From: an uncultured Lachnospiraceae bacterium
Lineage (GTDB): Bacteria > Bacillota > Clostridia > Lachnospirales > Lachnospiraceae
Direction: 5' to 3'
Length of the DNA: 64,000 bases
NCBI GenBank assembly: GCA_947246015.1
Contig: CAMXQE010000005.1
Coordinates: forward strand, 59,522-123,521
Shown here piece after piece: positions 51,830-60,758 of this stretch (position 1 is the stretch's first letter; each line of letters starts with the position of its first letter). Below the pieces are notes generated by a model. That model did not search any database and was not told the origin of the DNA. It saw only the letters and a list, made by a program, of their open reading frames with translations. Both the position numbers and the translations under genes were made by a program.

Positions 51830-52700
51830 GCGGGGACAGGAATTCAGAGAATTGCTGAAGAATAAAAAAAGGATTGTGGTTAAGATTGGTTCTTCCTCCC
51901 TTCAGCATCCGGAGACGGGGGATTTGGATTATACGAAGCTGGATGTTCTTGTAAGGGAGTTGTGTGATATGAGGAACCGGGGCAAGGATGTGGTATTAGT
52001 GACATCGGGAGCCATCGCGGTAGGAAAGAAAGCGGTACATATTAAGGATATCCGGCATCCGGGGGACAGTCCGATTGCGGTCAAGCAGGCGTGTGCGGCG
52101 GTAGGACAGGCGAGGCTGATGATGACGTACCAGAAAATTTTTGCCGAATATAATCAGGTGGCGGCGCAGATACTGATGACGAAGAATACCATTGTAGACA
52201 ATCTGAACCGGTATAATGCGCATAATACATTTTCTGAGCTGTTCAAACTCGGGGTCATTCCCATTGTCAATGAGAATGATACGGTTGCCACCTATGAAAT
52301 CGAATTCGGCGATAATGACAGCCTGTCAGCCATCGTAGCGGCGCTGGTGGAGGCGGACCTTCTGATACTGCTTTCCGATATCGACGGATTGTATACGGAC
52401 GATCCGAGGCAGAACGAAAAGGCCGAGTTCATTGAAGTGGTGGAGGAACTGAATGACGAACTGATGGGAATGGGAAAATCCTCTACGGGGAGCGATGTGG
52501 GGACCGGGGGGATGAATACCAAGCTGATTGCCGCGAAAATAGCCACCAGTTCCAACATTGATATGGTTATAGCCAACAGCAGGGATATTAAAGTACTGCA
52601 CCGTATTTTGGACGGACAGAACATAGGGACTTTGTTTGTGGGCAATCAGAAGACCTACTTTGATTTACCGGAATTTGTGGAAAAAATGCATGAAAGCTGA
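51801..52700 (+). CDS. proB: Glutamate 5-kinase (short form, no PUA domain)
   Basis: ProB phosphorylates glutamate, the first step of proline synthesis. From the ATG at 51801 the protein has 299 residues and shows RIVVKIGSSSLQHPETG, VVLVTSGAIAVGKKAVHI, IPIVNENDTVATYEIEFGDN, ADLLILLSDIDGLYTDDPR and STGSDVGTGGMNTKLIAAK. It ends without the PUA domain found in the E. coli enzyme. The start lies inside the repeat tail of the upstream flavoprotein gene; GGGCAGGGA precedes it. proA is 1.4 kb downstream, separated by three genes. The N-terminal ~25 residues are longer than usual, so a later start is possible. Confidence 0.94.
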   Translation: MEAERKTIDKRGQEFRELLKNKKRIVVKIGSSSLQHPETGDLDYTKLDVLVRELCDMRNRGKDVVLVTSGAIAVGKKAVHIKDIRHPGDSPIAVKQACAAVGQARLMMTYQKIFAEYNQVAAQILMTKNTIVDNLNRYNAHNTFSELFKLGVIPIVNENDTVATYEIEFGDNDSLSAIVAALVEADLLILLSDIDGLYTDDPRQNEKAEFIEVVEELNDELMGMGKSSTGSDVGTGGMNTKLIAAKIATSSNIDMVIANSRDIKVLHRILDGQNIGTLFVGNQKTYFDLPEFVEKMHES

Positions 52701-52743
52701 TAGATTGGAAGGAATAAAGAGCCATGAGTGAAGGAGGCGGAAT

Positions 52744-52971
52744 ATGGCTGATTTAGATAGTAAAATCAAACGGATTAACGAATTGTACCGGAAATCCCAG
52801 GCAGAGGGACTGAATGAAGCGGAGAAGAAAGAGCAGGCGGCGCTGCGCAGTGAATATATAGCCAACATAAGGGCGAATCTGCGCGGGCAGTTAGACAACA
52901 TCGACATTCAGGAAAAGGACGGAACGATTACCAATCTGGGAGAAAAGCATGGAAACAAAGGCACTCATTAG
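52744..52971 (+). CDS. DUF896 (YnzC-like) small protein
   Basis: The 75-residue helical protein reads LDSKIKRINELYRKSQAEGL, then NEAEKKEQAALRSEYIANIR and ANLRGQLDNIDIQEKDG. This is the DUF896 family, two-helix cytoplasmic proteins of unknown role whose best-known member is B. subtilis YnzC. GAAGGAGGCGGAAT provides a strong ribosome site. Its end overlaps the next start by 23 nt, suggesting coupling. Confidence 0.92.
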   Translation: MADLDSKIKRINELYRKSQAEGLNEAEKKEQAALRSEYIANIRANLRGQLDNIDIQEKDGTITNLGEKHGNKGTH

Positions 52972-53542
52972 AAAGCGGGTACTGGAAATGCGGGATGGGA
53001 TTCCCGTGGGTGAACGCAGGGAGAAAAGCCATAGGATTGCCGAAAAGGTAATGCAGCATCCGGCTTATCTGGAAGCCGGATGCCTGTTGGTTTATGTGGG
53101 TTATAGAAGTGAAGTGGACACGCTGGAGCTGATAGAACATGCACTGAAATCGGGAAAAAAGGTATATTGTCCGAAAGTTTGCGGCAGGGAGATGGATTTT
53201 TACCGCATTGTTTCCCTGGATGATTTAGAAGAGGGGTATAAGGGCATACGGGAACCCGGAACGTGTGACGGGGAAATGCTTTTCCATGCAGGGGCAGGGC
53301 AGGAGAAAAGCCTTATGCTTATGCCGGGAAGTGTTTTTGACAGAGAACGGAACCGCATTGGTTATGGCGGAGGATATTACGACCGTTATTTGGAACGGGA
53401 GACAGGGTTTACTGTCATGGCAGTATGTTTTGATATACAGGTACAGGAAAAAATCCCATCCGATATACACGACCGGAAACCAGATATGATATTGACGGAA
53501 TGTCATACATATGAAAGAGACAGGGAGGGAAGAACCTTTTAA
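52949..53542 (+). CDS. 5-formyltetrahydrofolate cyclo-ligase
   Basis: This ATP-dependent enzyme converts 5-formyl-THF to 5,10-methenyl-THF, returning stored folate to the one-carbon pool used by FolD. The 197 residues show ALIRKRVLEMRDGIPVGERR, KKVYCPKVCGREMDFYRI, LMLMPGSVFDRERNRIGYGG (nucleotide/substrate loop) and GYYDRYLERETG. Family length is normal. It begins within the DUF896 gene. Its stop codon lies in a hairpin shared with the convergent XRE gene. Confidence 0.94.
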   Translation: METKALIRKRVLEMRDGIPVGERREKSHRIAEKVMQHPAYLEAGCLLVYVGYRSEVDTLELIEHALKSGKKVYCPKVCGREMDFYRIVSLDDLEEGYKGIREPGTCDGEMLFHAGAGQEKSLMLMPGSVFDRERNRIGYGGGYYDRYLERETGFTVMAVCFDIQVQEKIPSDIHDRKPDMILTECHTYERDREGRTF

Positions 53543-53559
53543 GGATTCTTTCCTCCCTG
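53521..53559. terminator. Convergent-gene hairpin spanning both stop codons
   Basis: CAGGGAGGGAAGAA (53521-53534) pairs with TTCTTTCCTCCCTG (53546-53559) over 14 bp with one G-U pair, loop 11 nt. It covers the last codons and stops of the cyclo-ligase (+) and XRE (-) genes. There is no downstream T-run. Confidence 0.7.
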
Positions 53560-53898
53560 TGTGCTGCTCAGGTAAGACAGGTATTTAATCAGTTCCTGTC
53601 TGCCGTTCTTATTTAGCTGGCCGAGATTAATCAGTACTTCTTTTAAGGAAACGCCCTGAATGAACCTTGCGTTTAAATCATAGGAACCGGCAGATGTCGG
53701 TTCCATGCCGAGTATGAAATCTGTACTGACCTGATATAGTTTGGCAAGGTTTACAACATGGCGGGAGGGGAGTTCCCTTTTATCCAGTTCATAATAGGAA
53801 TAAGCCTGCTGGGAAATGCCCAGATAATCGGCTACCTGCCGCTGTTTATAATGGTTTTCTTCCCTCAGATTTTTGATTCGGTCATGTATGTCTGTCAA
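53539..53898 (-). CDS. XRE-family regulator (TTG start)
   Basis: The best start is a TTG at 53898, placed 6 nt after GGAGGT, giving 119 residues (LTDIHDRIKNLREENHYKQR). An upstream in-frame ATG at 53952 lacks a ribosome site. Residues 5-65 form the HTH (QVADYLGISQQAYSYYELDK, then RELPSRHVVNLAKLYQVSTD). The C-terminal helix GVSLKEVLINLGQLNKNGRQ recalls multimerisation helices in SinR-like proteins. It is divergent from proA and lies between palindromes that may be its operators. Confidence 0.88.
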   Translation of the reverse strand: MTDIHDRIKNLREENHYKQRQVADYLGISQQAYSYYELDKRELPSRHVVNLAKLYQVSTDFILGMEPTSAGSYDLNARFIQGVSLKEVLINLGQLNKNGRQELIKYLSYLSSTQGGKNP

Positions 53899-53948
53899 GA
53901 TATTACCTCCTACTGCAATCCGTTGTGCAATTTTATGCTTAAATAATA

Positions 53949-53993
53949 TCACACAACGTGAAATGGTTTGTTAAAAATCACAAATATATGTGA
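53949..53993. promoter_or_regulatory. Two TCAC...GTGA operator candidates
   Basis: TCAC-ACAAC-GTGA (53949-53961) and TCACA-AATATA-TGTGA (53978-53993) share outer half-sites. They lie between the divergent XRE and proA genes, inside a wider GGTTTG / CAAACC symmetry (53965-53970 and 54004-54009). Confidence 0.5.
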
Positions 53994-54056
53994 ATATTTT
54001 TTGCAAACCAAATAAAGTTGTCTGTTGTAATAAGGTAACAGTCACTGTATTTGGGC

Positions 54057-54085
54057 TTGATAAAAACAGGAATTTTATATATAAT
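54057..54085 (+). promoter_or_regulatory. Sigma-A promoter for proA
   Basis: TTGATA at 54057-54062, 17-nt spacer, TATAAT at 54080-54085, 40 nt before the start codon. Confidence 0.75.
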
Positions 54086-54124
54086 TTGATGAAACGGCAT
54101 TATGACAGGTAAAGGAGAAAACGG

Positions 54125-55378
54125 ATGGATAAGATAAACCTGGATGATATGGGACAACGGGCATCAGTGGCAAAGTATGAGCTGCAGAAATTGTCTGCGG
54201 ATGCGAAAAATGAGGTGCTGCGGGCGGTAGCAGGACAGCTTGTGAAGGATACGGAAGATATTTTGCGGGAGAATGGCAGGGATATCCGTAAGGGAGAAGA
54301 AAACGGGATGCATCCCGGAATGGTAGACCGGCTCCGGCTGACGGAAGACCGGATAAAAGCAATGGCGGAAGGATTGTGCCAGATTGCAGAACTGGAGGAC
54401 CCGGTAGGGGAGGTATTAGAGACTTTTGAGCGCCCGAACGGTCTTCGTATCCAAAAGCGGAGGGTTCCTTTGGGAGTGATTGGGATTATCTATGAGTCAC
54501 GTCCGAATGTGACAGCGGATGCGTTCGGGCTTTGTTTTAAGGCGGGAAATGCCGTGATTTTAAAAGGGGGCAGCGATGCGCTTCTCTCGAATATGGCGGT
54601 GACGGCTTCTATACGGAAGGCGCTGGAGAACTGCAGGGTCAGTGCGGATGCGATACAGTTAATCGAAAGCACGGACAGAGAAGTGGCGTCCCGTTTTATG
54701 AAGCTGAACCGGTATGTGGATGTGCTGATTCCCCGCGGAGGCGCCGGACTGATACGCAGCGTGGTGGAGAACAGTACGATTCCGGTAATCGAAACGGGAA
54801 CCGGAAACTGTCATATTTACGTGGATGAGTATGCGGATTTGGAGAAAGCATTGCCGATTATCCTGAATGCAAAGACGCAGCGTATCGGTGTGTGCAATGC
54901 CTGTGAATCATTGGTGATTCATGAAGCGGTGAAAGACCGTTTCCTTCCCCGTCTGGCAGAAGCATTGAAGGAAGCGGATGTGGAGATGCGTGGGGATGAG
55001 CAGGTATGTGCGGTAATCAGCGATGCACTGGCAGCAACGGAGGAAGACTATGGGAAGGAATATCTCGATTATATATTGTCCATGAAAGTGGTTGGCAGTA
55101 TCGGAGAAGCCATTTCCCATATTAACAAATATAATACAAAACATTCGGAAGCAATCATTACGGAGAAGAAGGAGAATGCGGAGATGTTTCTGAATGAGGT
55201 GGATGCTGCCTGCGTCTATGTCAATGCTTCCACGCGTTTTACGGATGGGTTTGAGTTCGGTTTCGGTGCGGAAATCGGAATCAGCACACAGAAACTCCAT
55301 GCAAGGGGACCTATGGGCTTGAAGGAACTGACTTCTTATAAATATACCATTGAAGGGACGGGGCAGGTGCGGCCTTAG
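54125..55378 (+). CDS. proA: Gamma-glutamyl phosphate reductase
   Basis: ProA reduces glutamyl-5-phosphate with NADPH to the semialdehyde, the second step of proline synthesis. The 417 residues show the expected [36 protein letters not shown], and the catalytic-cysteine region [18 protein letters not shown]. They also show [11 protein letters not shown] and the C-terminal [20 protein letters not shown]. Full length and intact. Unusually, it is not contiguous with proB but lies 1.4 kb away with its own promoter and a divergent regulator. Confidence 0.97.
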   Translation: MDKINLDDMGQRASVAKYELQKLSADAKNEVLRAVAGQLVKDTEDILRENGRDIRKGEENGMHPGMVDRLRLTEDRIKAMAEGLCQIAELEDPVGEVLETFERPNGLRIQKRRVPLGVIGIIYESRPNVTADAFGLCFKAGNAVILKGGSDALLSNMAVTASIRKALENCRVSADAIQLIESTDREVASRFMKLNRYVDVLIPRGGAGLIRSVVENSTIPVIETGTGNCHIYVDEYADLEKALPIILNAKTQRIGVCNACESLVIHEAVKDRFLPRLAEALKEADVEMRGDEQVCAVISDALAATEEDYGKEYLDYILSMKVVGSIGEAISHINKYNTKHSEAIITEKKENAEMFLNEVDAACVYVNASTRFTDGFEFGFGAEIGISTQKLHARGPMGLKELTSYKYTIEGTGQVRP

Positions 55379-55394
55379 CTATGGTTGAACAACA

Positions 55395-55423
55395 TTGACA
55401 GTGGGATATATTTCCGTTAATAT
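55395..55423 (+). promoter_or_regulatory. Promoter for the MNT/HEPN pair
   Basis: A perfect TTGACA (55395-55400) is followed after 17 nt by TAATAT (55418-55423), 44 nt before the MNT start. Confidence 0.55.
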
Positions 55424-55466
55424 TAAATGAACCAATGAAAAGATTAGATCATGGAGGTGATTTTGT

Positions 55467-55757
55467 ATGCCGGATATTAGTGAAATTCAGAAAGCTGTCA
55501 TCCCTATTGCACATTCCTATGGAGTAAAGCGGTTGTATCTGTTTGGTTCATATGCAAAAGGTACGGCAAACGAGAAAAGTGATGTAGATTTACTTGTGGA
55601 AAAAGGGAAGCCGATGTCTTTGCTGAAACTGTCCGGGATGCGTCAGAGAGTTCAGGAGGCATTGAACCTTTCAGTCGATTTGGTTACTACGTCAGGGATT
55701 GAGGATGACTTCAGAAAAGAAATAGCTGGAACGGAGATATTATTATATGAGGAGTAA
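55467..55757 (+). CDS. MNT-type nucleotidyltransferase antitoxin
   Basis: The 96-residue protein has the minimal nucleotidyltransferase motif LYLFGSYAKGTANEKSDVDL (GSx10DxD). MntA-like antitoxins neutralise their HEPN partner, in studied cases by adding AMP to it. The ATG follows TGGAGGTGATTTT. The HEPN gene overlaps by 11 nt. The catalytic aspartates are present. Confidence 0.88.
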   Translation: MPDISEIQKAVIPIAHSYGVKRLYLFGSYAKGTANEKSDVDLLVEKGKPMSLLKLSGMRQRVQEALNLSVDLVTTSGIEDDFRKEIAGTEILLYEE

Positions 55758-56097
55758 AGATATAGTTATCCTTAAAAAGATTTTGGTTTATTGCAGGCAG
55801 CTAGATGAAGCGTGTGATATGTTTGATAATGATTATAATAATTTTGTAGGTAATTCAGTTTTTCAAAATGCCTGTTGTATGTGTATTTTGCAGATAGGGG
55901 AGTTATGTAAAGTAATATCGGAAGAATTAAGAATGCAGGAGAAAGCTGTTCCGTGGAAAGAATGGTGTGGAATCAGGGATATTTTCGCGCATCAGTATTC
56001 AAATTTAGACTGTCAGTCAGCGTGGGATACTATACAGCATGATTTCCCGGAATTAAAAACAGAAATAGATAGAATCTTAAAGGGGACTGAAGAATAG
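55747..56097 (+). CDS. HepT-like HEPN-domain ribonuclease toxin (DUF86)
   Basis: This 116-residue helical protein belongs to the DUF86/HepT family. The catalytic Rx4-6H motif is intact in CGIRDIFAHQYSNLD (R, four residues, H), followed by the Tyr that the partner may adenylylate. It overlaps the MNT gene, the standard antitoxin-toxin order for this module. As a toxin it would cleave RNA when not silenced. It is moderately AT-rich relative to proA. Confidence 0.88.
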   Translation: MRSKDIVILKKILVYCRQLDEACDMFDNDYNNFVGNSVFQNACCMCILQIGELCKVISEELRMQEKAVPWKEWCGIRDIFAHQYSNLDCQSAWDTIQHDFPELKTEIDRILKGTEE

Positions 56098-56117
56098 CAT
56101 TGAAATGATTATAGAGA

Positions 56118-56153
56118 CGGGCAGGGAGAAAATCTCCCCAGCCCGCTTATTTT
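56118..56153 (+). terminator. Terminator after the MNT/HEPN pair
   Basis: CGGGC-AGGGAGA (56118-56129) pairs with TCTCCCC-A-GCCCG (56133-56145) around AAA, followed by CTTATTTT. It lies at the convergence with potD. Confidence 0.75.
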
Positions 56154-57226
56154 GATTTCACTTCTTTCCAAAGGTCATTATATAACTGGTCGGCGTCCTC
56201 GCCCAGATACCGGAAGGTTTCCAAACCGGAATATTGTGACAAATCCGGAAAGGCAATGGGAGAGTTACGGATATCGTCTTCCTCAATCAGTTCTCTTGCG
56301 GCATCGTTAGGCGTAGAGTAGGTAATAAATTCAAAATTCATAAGAGCGATGTCGGGGCGGCACATGAAGTTGATGAACTTCTCCGCATTTTCCTTATTCG
56401 GGGCATTTTTGGTAACGACCCAGGAGTCAATCCATACATTCGTGCCCTCTTTTGGAATCACATATTCCAGGTCCGGATTTTCGCGCTGGGTGTAAATGGC
56501 TTCCCCGGAGTATATGACGCCGATAGCGGCTTCGTTGCCAATCATCTTGTCGCGCACCTGGTCAACCACATAAGCCTGTACCAGAGGTTTCTGTTCGATT
56601 AGAAAATTTTTGGCGGTTTCCAGTTCCGCGGCATCCGTGGAATTCATGGAATAACCGTTTAATTTCAGCCCCACCATGAAAGCGTCGCGGACAGAATCCT
56701 GCATCAGAATGTTATCCGCATATGCTTCATCCCAGAGGATGCTCCAACTGTCAACCGGTTCATTTACCATTGTTTTATTATAGAGGATTCCAACGGTTCC
56801 CCAGCAGTAGGGGACGGAATACTTGTTTTCGGGGTCGAATTCTTTGGACTGTTCCCAATACTGGCTGCCGATATTGGCCCTGGCATTGGGAATATTGTCA
56901 AAATTTAATTCCGCCAGAAGGTCGTTATCAATCAGTTTCTGAATCATGTAATCAGAAGGACAGATGACGTCATATTCCGTTGCCCCTGCCTCCACTTTCG
57001 GGAACATGATTTCGTTTGTCTCAAATTCATCATAGACAACCTTGATACCGGTTTCTTCTTCAAACATTTCCAGGGTTTCGGGGTCTAAATATTCTCCCCA
57101 GTTATAGACAATCACTTCCCCGTTCTCACCGGAGGCGTTTCCTCCGCATCCTGTCAGGGAAAACATAGAAGCGGCGGATACACACGCCGTTGCCAGCAAA
57201 GATAGCATGGATAATCGTTTTTTCAT
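56147..57226 (-). CDS. potD: Spermidine/putrescine ABC transporter substrate-binding lipoprotein
   Basis: PotD captures polyamines outside the membrane. The start at 57226 has GAGGAGAAATACA upstream, giving 359 residues. The lipoprotein signal ends in FSLTGCGG (lipobox LTGC). The family blocks are VIVYNWGEYLDPETLEMFEE, TGIKVVYDEFETNEIMFPKV, YDVICPSDYMIQKLI and NVWIDSWVVTKNAPNKENAE. It is the last gene of the operon, 24 nt after potC. Polyamine preference (spermidine or putrescine) cannot be told by eye. Confidence 0.93.
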   Translation of the reverse strand: MKKRLSMLSLLATACVSAASMFSLTGCGGNASGENGEVIVYNWGEYLDPETLEMFEEETGIKVVYDEFETNEIMFPKVEAGATEYDVICPSDYMIQKLIDNDLLAELNFDNIPNARANIGSQYWEQSKEFDPENKYSVPYCWGTVGILYNKTMVNEPVDSWSILWDEAYADNILMQDSVRDAFMVGLKLNGYSMNSTDAAELETAKNFLIEQKPLVQAYVVDQVRDKMIGNEAAIGVIYSGEAIYTQRENPDLEYVIPKEGTNVWIDSWVVTKNAPNKENAEKFINFMCRPDIALMNFEFITYSTPNDAARELIEEDDIRNSPIAFPDLSQYSGLETFRYLGEDADQLYNDLWKEVKSK

Positions 57227-57250
57227 TGTATTTCTCCTCACTTTGATTGA

Positions 57251-58045
57251 TTAGTTCTTTTCCTTTGGTGTCCGGTTGACCAGAAACAGAAGCAGCAGCA
57301 CCGTGACAAAGATGATGGTGGAAAGCGCATACATTTCCGGCTTAATACCTTTCTTTACTTCGGTATAAATTTTCGTGGACAAAGTATCTACTCCGGCGCC
57401 CTTGGTGAAATGGGTGATGATGAAATCGTCAAGGGACATGGTAAACGCCATCAGGTAGCCGGACAGTACGCCGGGCAGAATATCAGGGAACACCACTTTG
57501 AAAAACGCCCGCAGCGGCGATGCACCCAAATCCATGGCGGCTTCATAAACGCTGGCGTCCACCTGCCTGATACGGGGCATAACGCACAGCATCACATAAG
57601 GAATGCAGAACGTAATATGCGAAAGCAGTATGGTCCCAAGTCCGAATTTAAAACCGAAGCTGATAAATAAGAGCATCAGCGAAATTCCCGTTACAATGTC
57701 CGCATTCAGCATGGGGATGTTGGTAATGCCCATGATGACGGCACGCTTCTTCCGGCCCATCCGGTTGATGGCGATACAGGCGACCGTGCCGATGATTACG
57801 GCAGCGAGTGAAGCGACAAAAGCAATCAGCAGCGTGTTCCAAAGTGCCTGCATGATTTCACGGTTGTCAAAAAGGGCGGCATACCATTTCAGACTGAAGC
57901 CGTCCCATTTCGCTCTCGTCCGGCTGGCATTGAAAGACAGCATGATAAGGGTCAGGATAGGGGCATATAAAAAGAGGAAAATCAGCCCGATATAAATTTT
58001 CTGCGCAGTTGTCTTAAACGGCATACGTTTCGTCTTATGATTCAT
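57251..58045 (-). CDS. potC: Polyamine ABC transporter permease PotC
   Basis: This is one of two inner permeases, 264 residues with about six hydrophobic segments. The ATPase-contacting EAA loop reads YEAAMDLGASPLRAFFKVVF. The stretch GYLMAFTMSLDDFIITHFTK is typical of PotC. Its start overlaps the end of potB by 4 nt. Together with PotA, PotB and PotD it completes the importer. Confidence 0.93.
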   Translation of the reverse strand: MNHKTKRMPFKTTAQKIYIGLIFLFLYAPILTLIMLSFNASRTRAKWDGFSLKWYAALFDNREIMQALWNTLLIAFVASLAAVIIGTVACIAINRMGRKKRAVIMGITNIPMLNADIVTGISLMLLFISFGFKFGLGTILLSHITFCIPYVMLCVMPRIRQVDASVYEAAMDLGASPLRAFFKVVFPDILPGVLSGYLMAFTMSLDDFIITHFTKGAGVDTLSTKIYTEVKKGIKPEMYALSTIIFVTVLLLLFLVNRTPKEKN

Positions 58046-58866
58046 AGCATGTTTCCCTCCCCGTTTTTATCGAAGACGGCGGAAATAATCATATTGAAGA
58101 TGATGAATACCATCAATACAATGGACAGACCGCTTCCCAGATGCCAGTTGCCCGCCTGGGTAAATTCTTCTTCAATGACATTGCCGATTAAAAGTATCTT
58201 GCTTCCGCCCAGCAGCTTGCTGATGACAAAGGTGGTAAGCGCCGGAACGAATACCATGGTAATGCCGCTGATGACGCCGGGAACGGTGAGGGGAAAGATG
58301 ATTTTGAAGAAGGTCTGTATCACGTTAGCCCCTAAATCCCGTGCCGCGTTTACTACATTCGGGTCGATTTTGACCAGCGAATTGTAAATGGGCAGTACCA
58401 TGAAAGGAAGAAAATTGTATACCATGCCGAGGATGATGGCGGCAGGCGTATTAATAATATTTAATGCCGGCAGATGGAAAAACTGCAGGATTATGTTGAT
58501 AACTCCCGTTTTTTCCAAAAGGGTCTGCCATGCCAGTGTCCGCAGCAGGAAATTCATCCACATGGGCAGAATGAAAATCAGTACGATAAAGCTGTGCTGG
58601 TTCACATTCATATTTGCAAGAATCATGGCAAGCGGATATGCCAGAAGGAAGCATATGAATGTGCTGACTAAAGACAGCCCGATGGAGAGCCACAGAGCTT
58701 TGGCATGTTCCGCACTCATGATGGCAGTGACATTTTCTATGGTAAAAATTCCCGTTTTGTCCGTCAGCCCGTAGTAAAATACCATGCCCAAAGGCACAAG
58801 TATGAAGATGAGCGACCATAGCAGATAGGGTGCGGACAGCAGCTGGCCGGTAAGTTTTTTATTCAT
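58042..58866 (-). CDS. potB: Polyamine ABC transporter permease PotB
   Basis: This is the first permease of the importer, 274 residues from the ATG at 58866 (AAGGG about 11 nt upstream). An in-frame ATG at 58920, inside the end of potA, would add 18 charged residues. About six membrane segments are present, and the EAA-type loop reads VNAARDLGANVIQTFFKIIF. The early segment PYLLWSLIFILVPLGMVFYY is typical. It overlaps potC by 4 nt, supporting one transcript. Confidence 0.92.
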   Translation of the reverse strand: MNKKLTGQLLSAPYLLWSLIFILVPLGMVFYYGLTDKTGIFTIENVTAIMSAEHAKALWLSIGLSLVSTFICFLLAYPLAMILANMNVNQHSFIVLIFILPMWMNFLLRTLAWQTLLEKTGVINIILQFFHLPALNIINTPAAIILGMVYNFLPFMVLPIYNSLVKIDPNVVNAARDLGANVIQTFFKIIFPLTVPGVISGITMVFVPALTTFVISKLLGGSKILLIGNVIEEEFTQAGNWHLGSGLSIVLMVFIIFNMIISAVFDKNGEGNML

Positions 58867-58891
58867 TATCTTTTGAACCCTTATATCTTTT

Positions 58892-59965
58892 TTATCCTTC
58901 AATGGCTGCAGCCTCCTCATCTTCGGATTCTGGTTTGTTCATAATCTGGATATTGAACGGGTTGACACGGATGCCCACCTCCGTACCAACCGGAAACATT
59001 TGTGTGGAATGCACCAGCCACTCAAAACCATTTGCCATAACTTCCATTTCATAATGAACCCCTTTAAAAATAAGATGGGAAACCACACCCTGTATGGTGC
59101 CTTCCTCCGGTTTCACCAATTCCACGTCTTCGGGACGGATGACCACATCCACAGGCTTGTTGGTTCCAAATCCGGTATCCACGCAGGCGAATTTCGCTCC
59201 AAGAACCGATACCAGCTTATCCTCTATCATCAGTGAGTCAATGATATTGCTGTCTCCGATAAAGTCGGCGACAAAGGCGTTTTCCGGCTCGTTGTATATA
59301 GTTTCCGGCGTGCCGATCTGCTGGATGTAGCCCTGGTTCATCACGACAATGGTGTCAGACATGGTAAGCGCTTCCTCCTGGTCGTGGGTAACATAAATAA
59401 ACGTAATGCCCAGTTCGTTTTTAAGACGTATGAGTTCATACTGCATATCCTGACGCAGTTTTAAGTCCAGGGCGCCTAAAGGTTCGTCTAACAGAAGTAC
59501 CTTGGGTTCGTTTACAATCGCCCTTGCGATGGCGATACGCTGCTGCTGGCCGCCGCTTAAGGAGTCGGGCATACGTTTTTCGTAGCCTTCCAGATTGACC
59601 AGCTTCAGGGCGTATTTGATTTTATCATCTATGTAACTTTGGGGTTTATTTTTTATTTTCAAACCGAAAGCAATGTTTTCCGCAATGTTCATATGGGTAA
59701 AGAGAGCATATTTCTGGAAAACCGTATTAAGCTGCCGTCTGTTGGGCGGGAGAGAGGTAATGTCCTGTCCGTCAAAGACCACGCGCCCCTTGTCTGGCGT
59801 GACAAAGCCGCCTAAGATGCGCAGCGTCGTGGTTTTGCCGCAGCCGCTTGGCCCTAAGAGGGTCAGAAATTCATTTTCGTGAATGCTCAGGTTCAGTTCA
59901 TCCAGTACTAATTCACCGTCAAAGGATTTGGAAATATCAATTAAACTAATCAGTTCTTTCTGCAT
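58892..59965 (-). CDS. potA: Polyamine ABC transporter ATPase PotA
   Basis: The ATG at 59965 has GGAGGT 8 nt upstream, giving 357 residues. Motifs are the Walker [20 protein letters not shown]-loop [20 protein letters not shown], signature [17 protein letters not shown], Walker [13 protein letters not shown], and the switch His in [19 protein letters not shown]-type C-terminal domain follows ([20 protein letters not shown]). It powers polyamine uptake. It follows the XRE-cupin gene in the same direction after 87 nt. Confidence 0.95.
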   Translation of the reverse strand: MQKELISLIDISKSFDGELVLDELNLSIHENEFLTLLGPSGCGKTTTLRILGGFVTPDKGRVVFDGQDITSLPPNRRQLNTVFQKYALFTHMNIAENIAFGLKIKNKPQSYIDDKIKYALKLVNLEGYEKRMPDSLSGGQQQRIAIARAIVNEPKVLLLDEPLGALDLKLRQDMQYELIRLKNELGITFIYVTHDQEEALTMSDTIVVMNQGYIQQIGTPETIYNEPENAFVADFIGDSNIIDSLMIEDKLVSVLGAKFACVDTGFGTNKPVDVVIRPEDVELVKPEEGTIQGVVSHLIFKGVHYEMEVMANGFEWLVHSTQMFPVGTEVGIRVNPFNIQIMNKPESEDEEAAAIEG

Positions 59966-60052
59966 GGCAGCGACCTCCGGTATATGTATCATACGTGTTG
60001 TGTCTTTTTGTTTTATGTTTGTATTTTATGGGTTTTATGGAATAAAAGTAAG

Positions 60053-60595
60053 TTAAAAACTTGGCGGTGTGCTGACCCATAGGATAACAGCCCCTGTTTT
60101 ACTGTTTGCCGTAATATAGTGGGTCGTATCGGGACGGAAGTAGAAAGATTCGCCTTTCTTTGCCCGTACTTTCCGTTTTCCGAGTTCTATGGTGATGCTT
60201 CCCGACAGTACGTAGCCGAATTCTTCCCCTTCGTGGGGATTGTCGGGATAGGTGGAACCGCCCGGCTTCAATGTAAGGCGGATAGGTTCCATCAGATTTT
60301 TCTGGGCATTGGGGATAATCCATTCTATGGTATTGCCCAGTTCCTCGTCTATTTTTTCAAAGTAGTCCGAATCATGGAAGACAATCTGTTCCTCCTCCAT
60401 GGTTTCTGAGAAAAATTCCTGTAAATCCGTTCCAAGGCATTGCAGGATATCTACCAGGGTGGCGATGGAGGGAGAGGTGAGATCCCGCTCCAACTGCGAA
60501 ATAAAGCCTTTGGACAGTTCGCAGCGGTCGGCAAGTTCTTCCTGTGTAAGACTTTTCTGTATTCTTAGTTCCTTCAGACGGTTTCCTATTTCCAC
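60053..60595 (-). CDS. XRE-cupin regulator of the polyamine operon
   Basis: The 180-residue protein has an N-terminal HTH (RLKELRIQKSLTQEELADRC, then ELSKGFISQLERDLTSPSIA) and a C-terminal cupin barrel (PDNPHEGEEFGYVLSGSITI, then ELGKRKVRAKKGESFYFRPD). This is the PuuR-like layout, where the cupin domain binds a small effector, plausibly a polyamine. It is first in the potABCD operon and sits beside a divergent promoter region with a perfect palindrome, so autoregulation is likely. The stop is 87 nt before potA. Confidence 0.92.
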   Translation of the reverse strand: MEIGNRLKELRIQKSLTQEELADRCELSKGFISQLERDLTSPSIATLVDILQCLGTDLQEFFSETMEEEQIVFHDSDYFEKIDEELGNTIEWIIPNAQKNLMEPIRLTLKPGGSTYPDNPHEGEEFGYVLSGSITIELGKRKVRAKKGESFYFRPDTTHYITANSKTGAVILWVSTPPSF

Positions 60596-60654
60596 ATGTA
60601 CACCCCATTTTTCCGATTGAAATTAAAATCCGATTTATAAACAAGCTAAAATAA

Positions 60655-60669
60655 TAAACTCAAAGTTTA
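60655..60669. promoter_or_regulatory. Operator candidate of the XRE-cupin regulator
   Basis: TAAACT-CAA-AGTTTA is a perfect inverted repeat located about 20-34 nt inside the predicted transcript of the pot operon, where bound protein would block transcription. Confidence 0.5.
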
Positions 60670-60695
60670 CTGATACTAAACAGACGCTGATTCCC

Positions 60696-60723
60696 ATTAT
60701 ACTAGGAGTTATCCGTATGTCAA
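60696..60723 (-). promoter_or_regulatory. Consensus promoter for the XRE-cupin/pot operon
   Basis: On the minus strand TTGACA (60723-60718) and TATAAT (60701-60696) both match consensus perfectly, with a 16-nt spacer. Confidence 0.8.
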
Positions 60724-60729
60724 TAGGGA

Positions 60730-60758
60730 ATGACAAAAAAAAATTCTTGTGTTATAAT
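60730..60758 (+). promoter_or_regulatory. Divergent promoter for the lactonase-family gene
   Basis: ATGACA (60730-60735), 17-nt spacer, TATAAT (60753-60758) with TTGTGT before it. It lies back to back with the pot operon promoter, their -35 boxes 6 nt apart. Confidence 0.75.

Noticed and set aside
52257..53542. Folate or proline riboswitch/T-box near proB, proA or the cyclo-ligase
   Set aside because: No conserved riboswitch or T-box sequence was seen upstream of these genes; spacing is too short for most.
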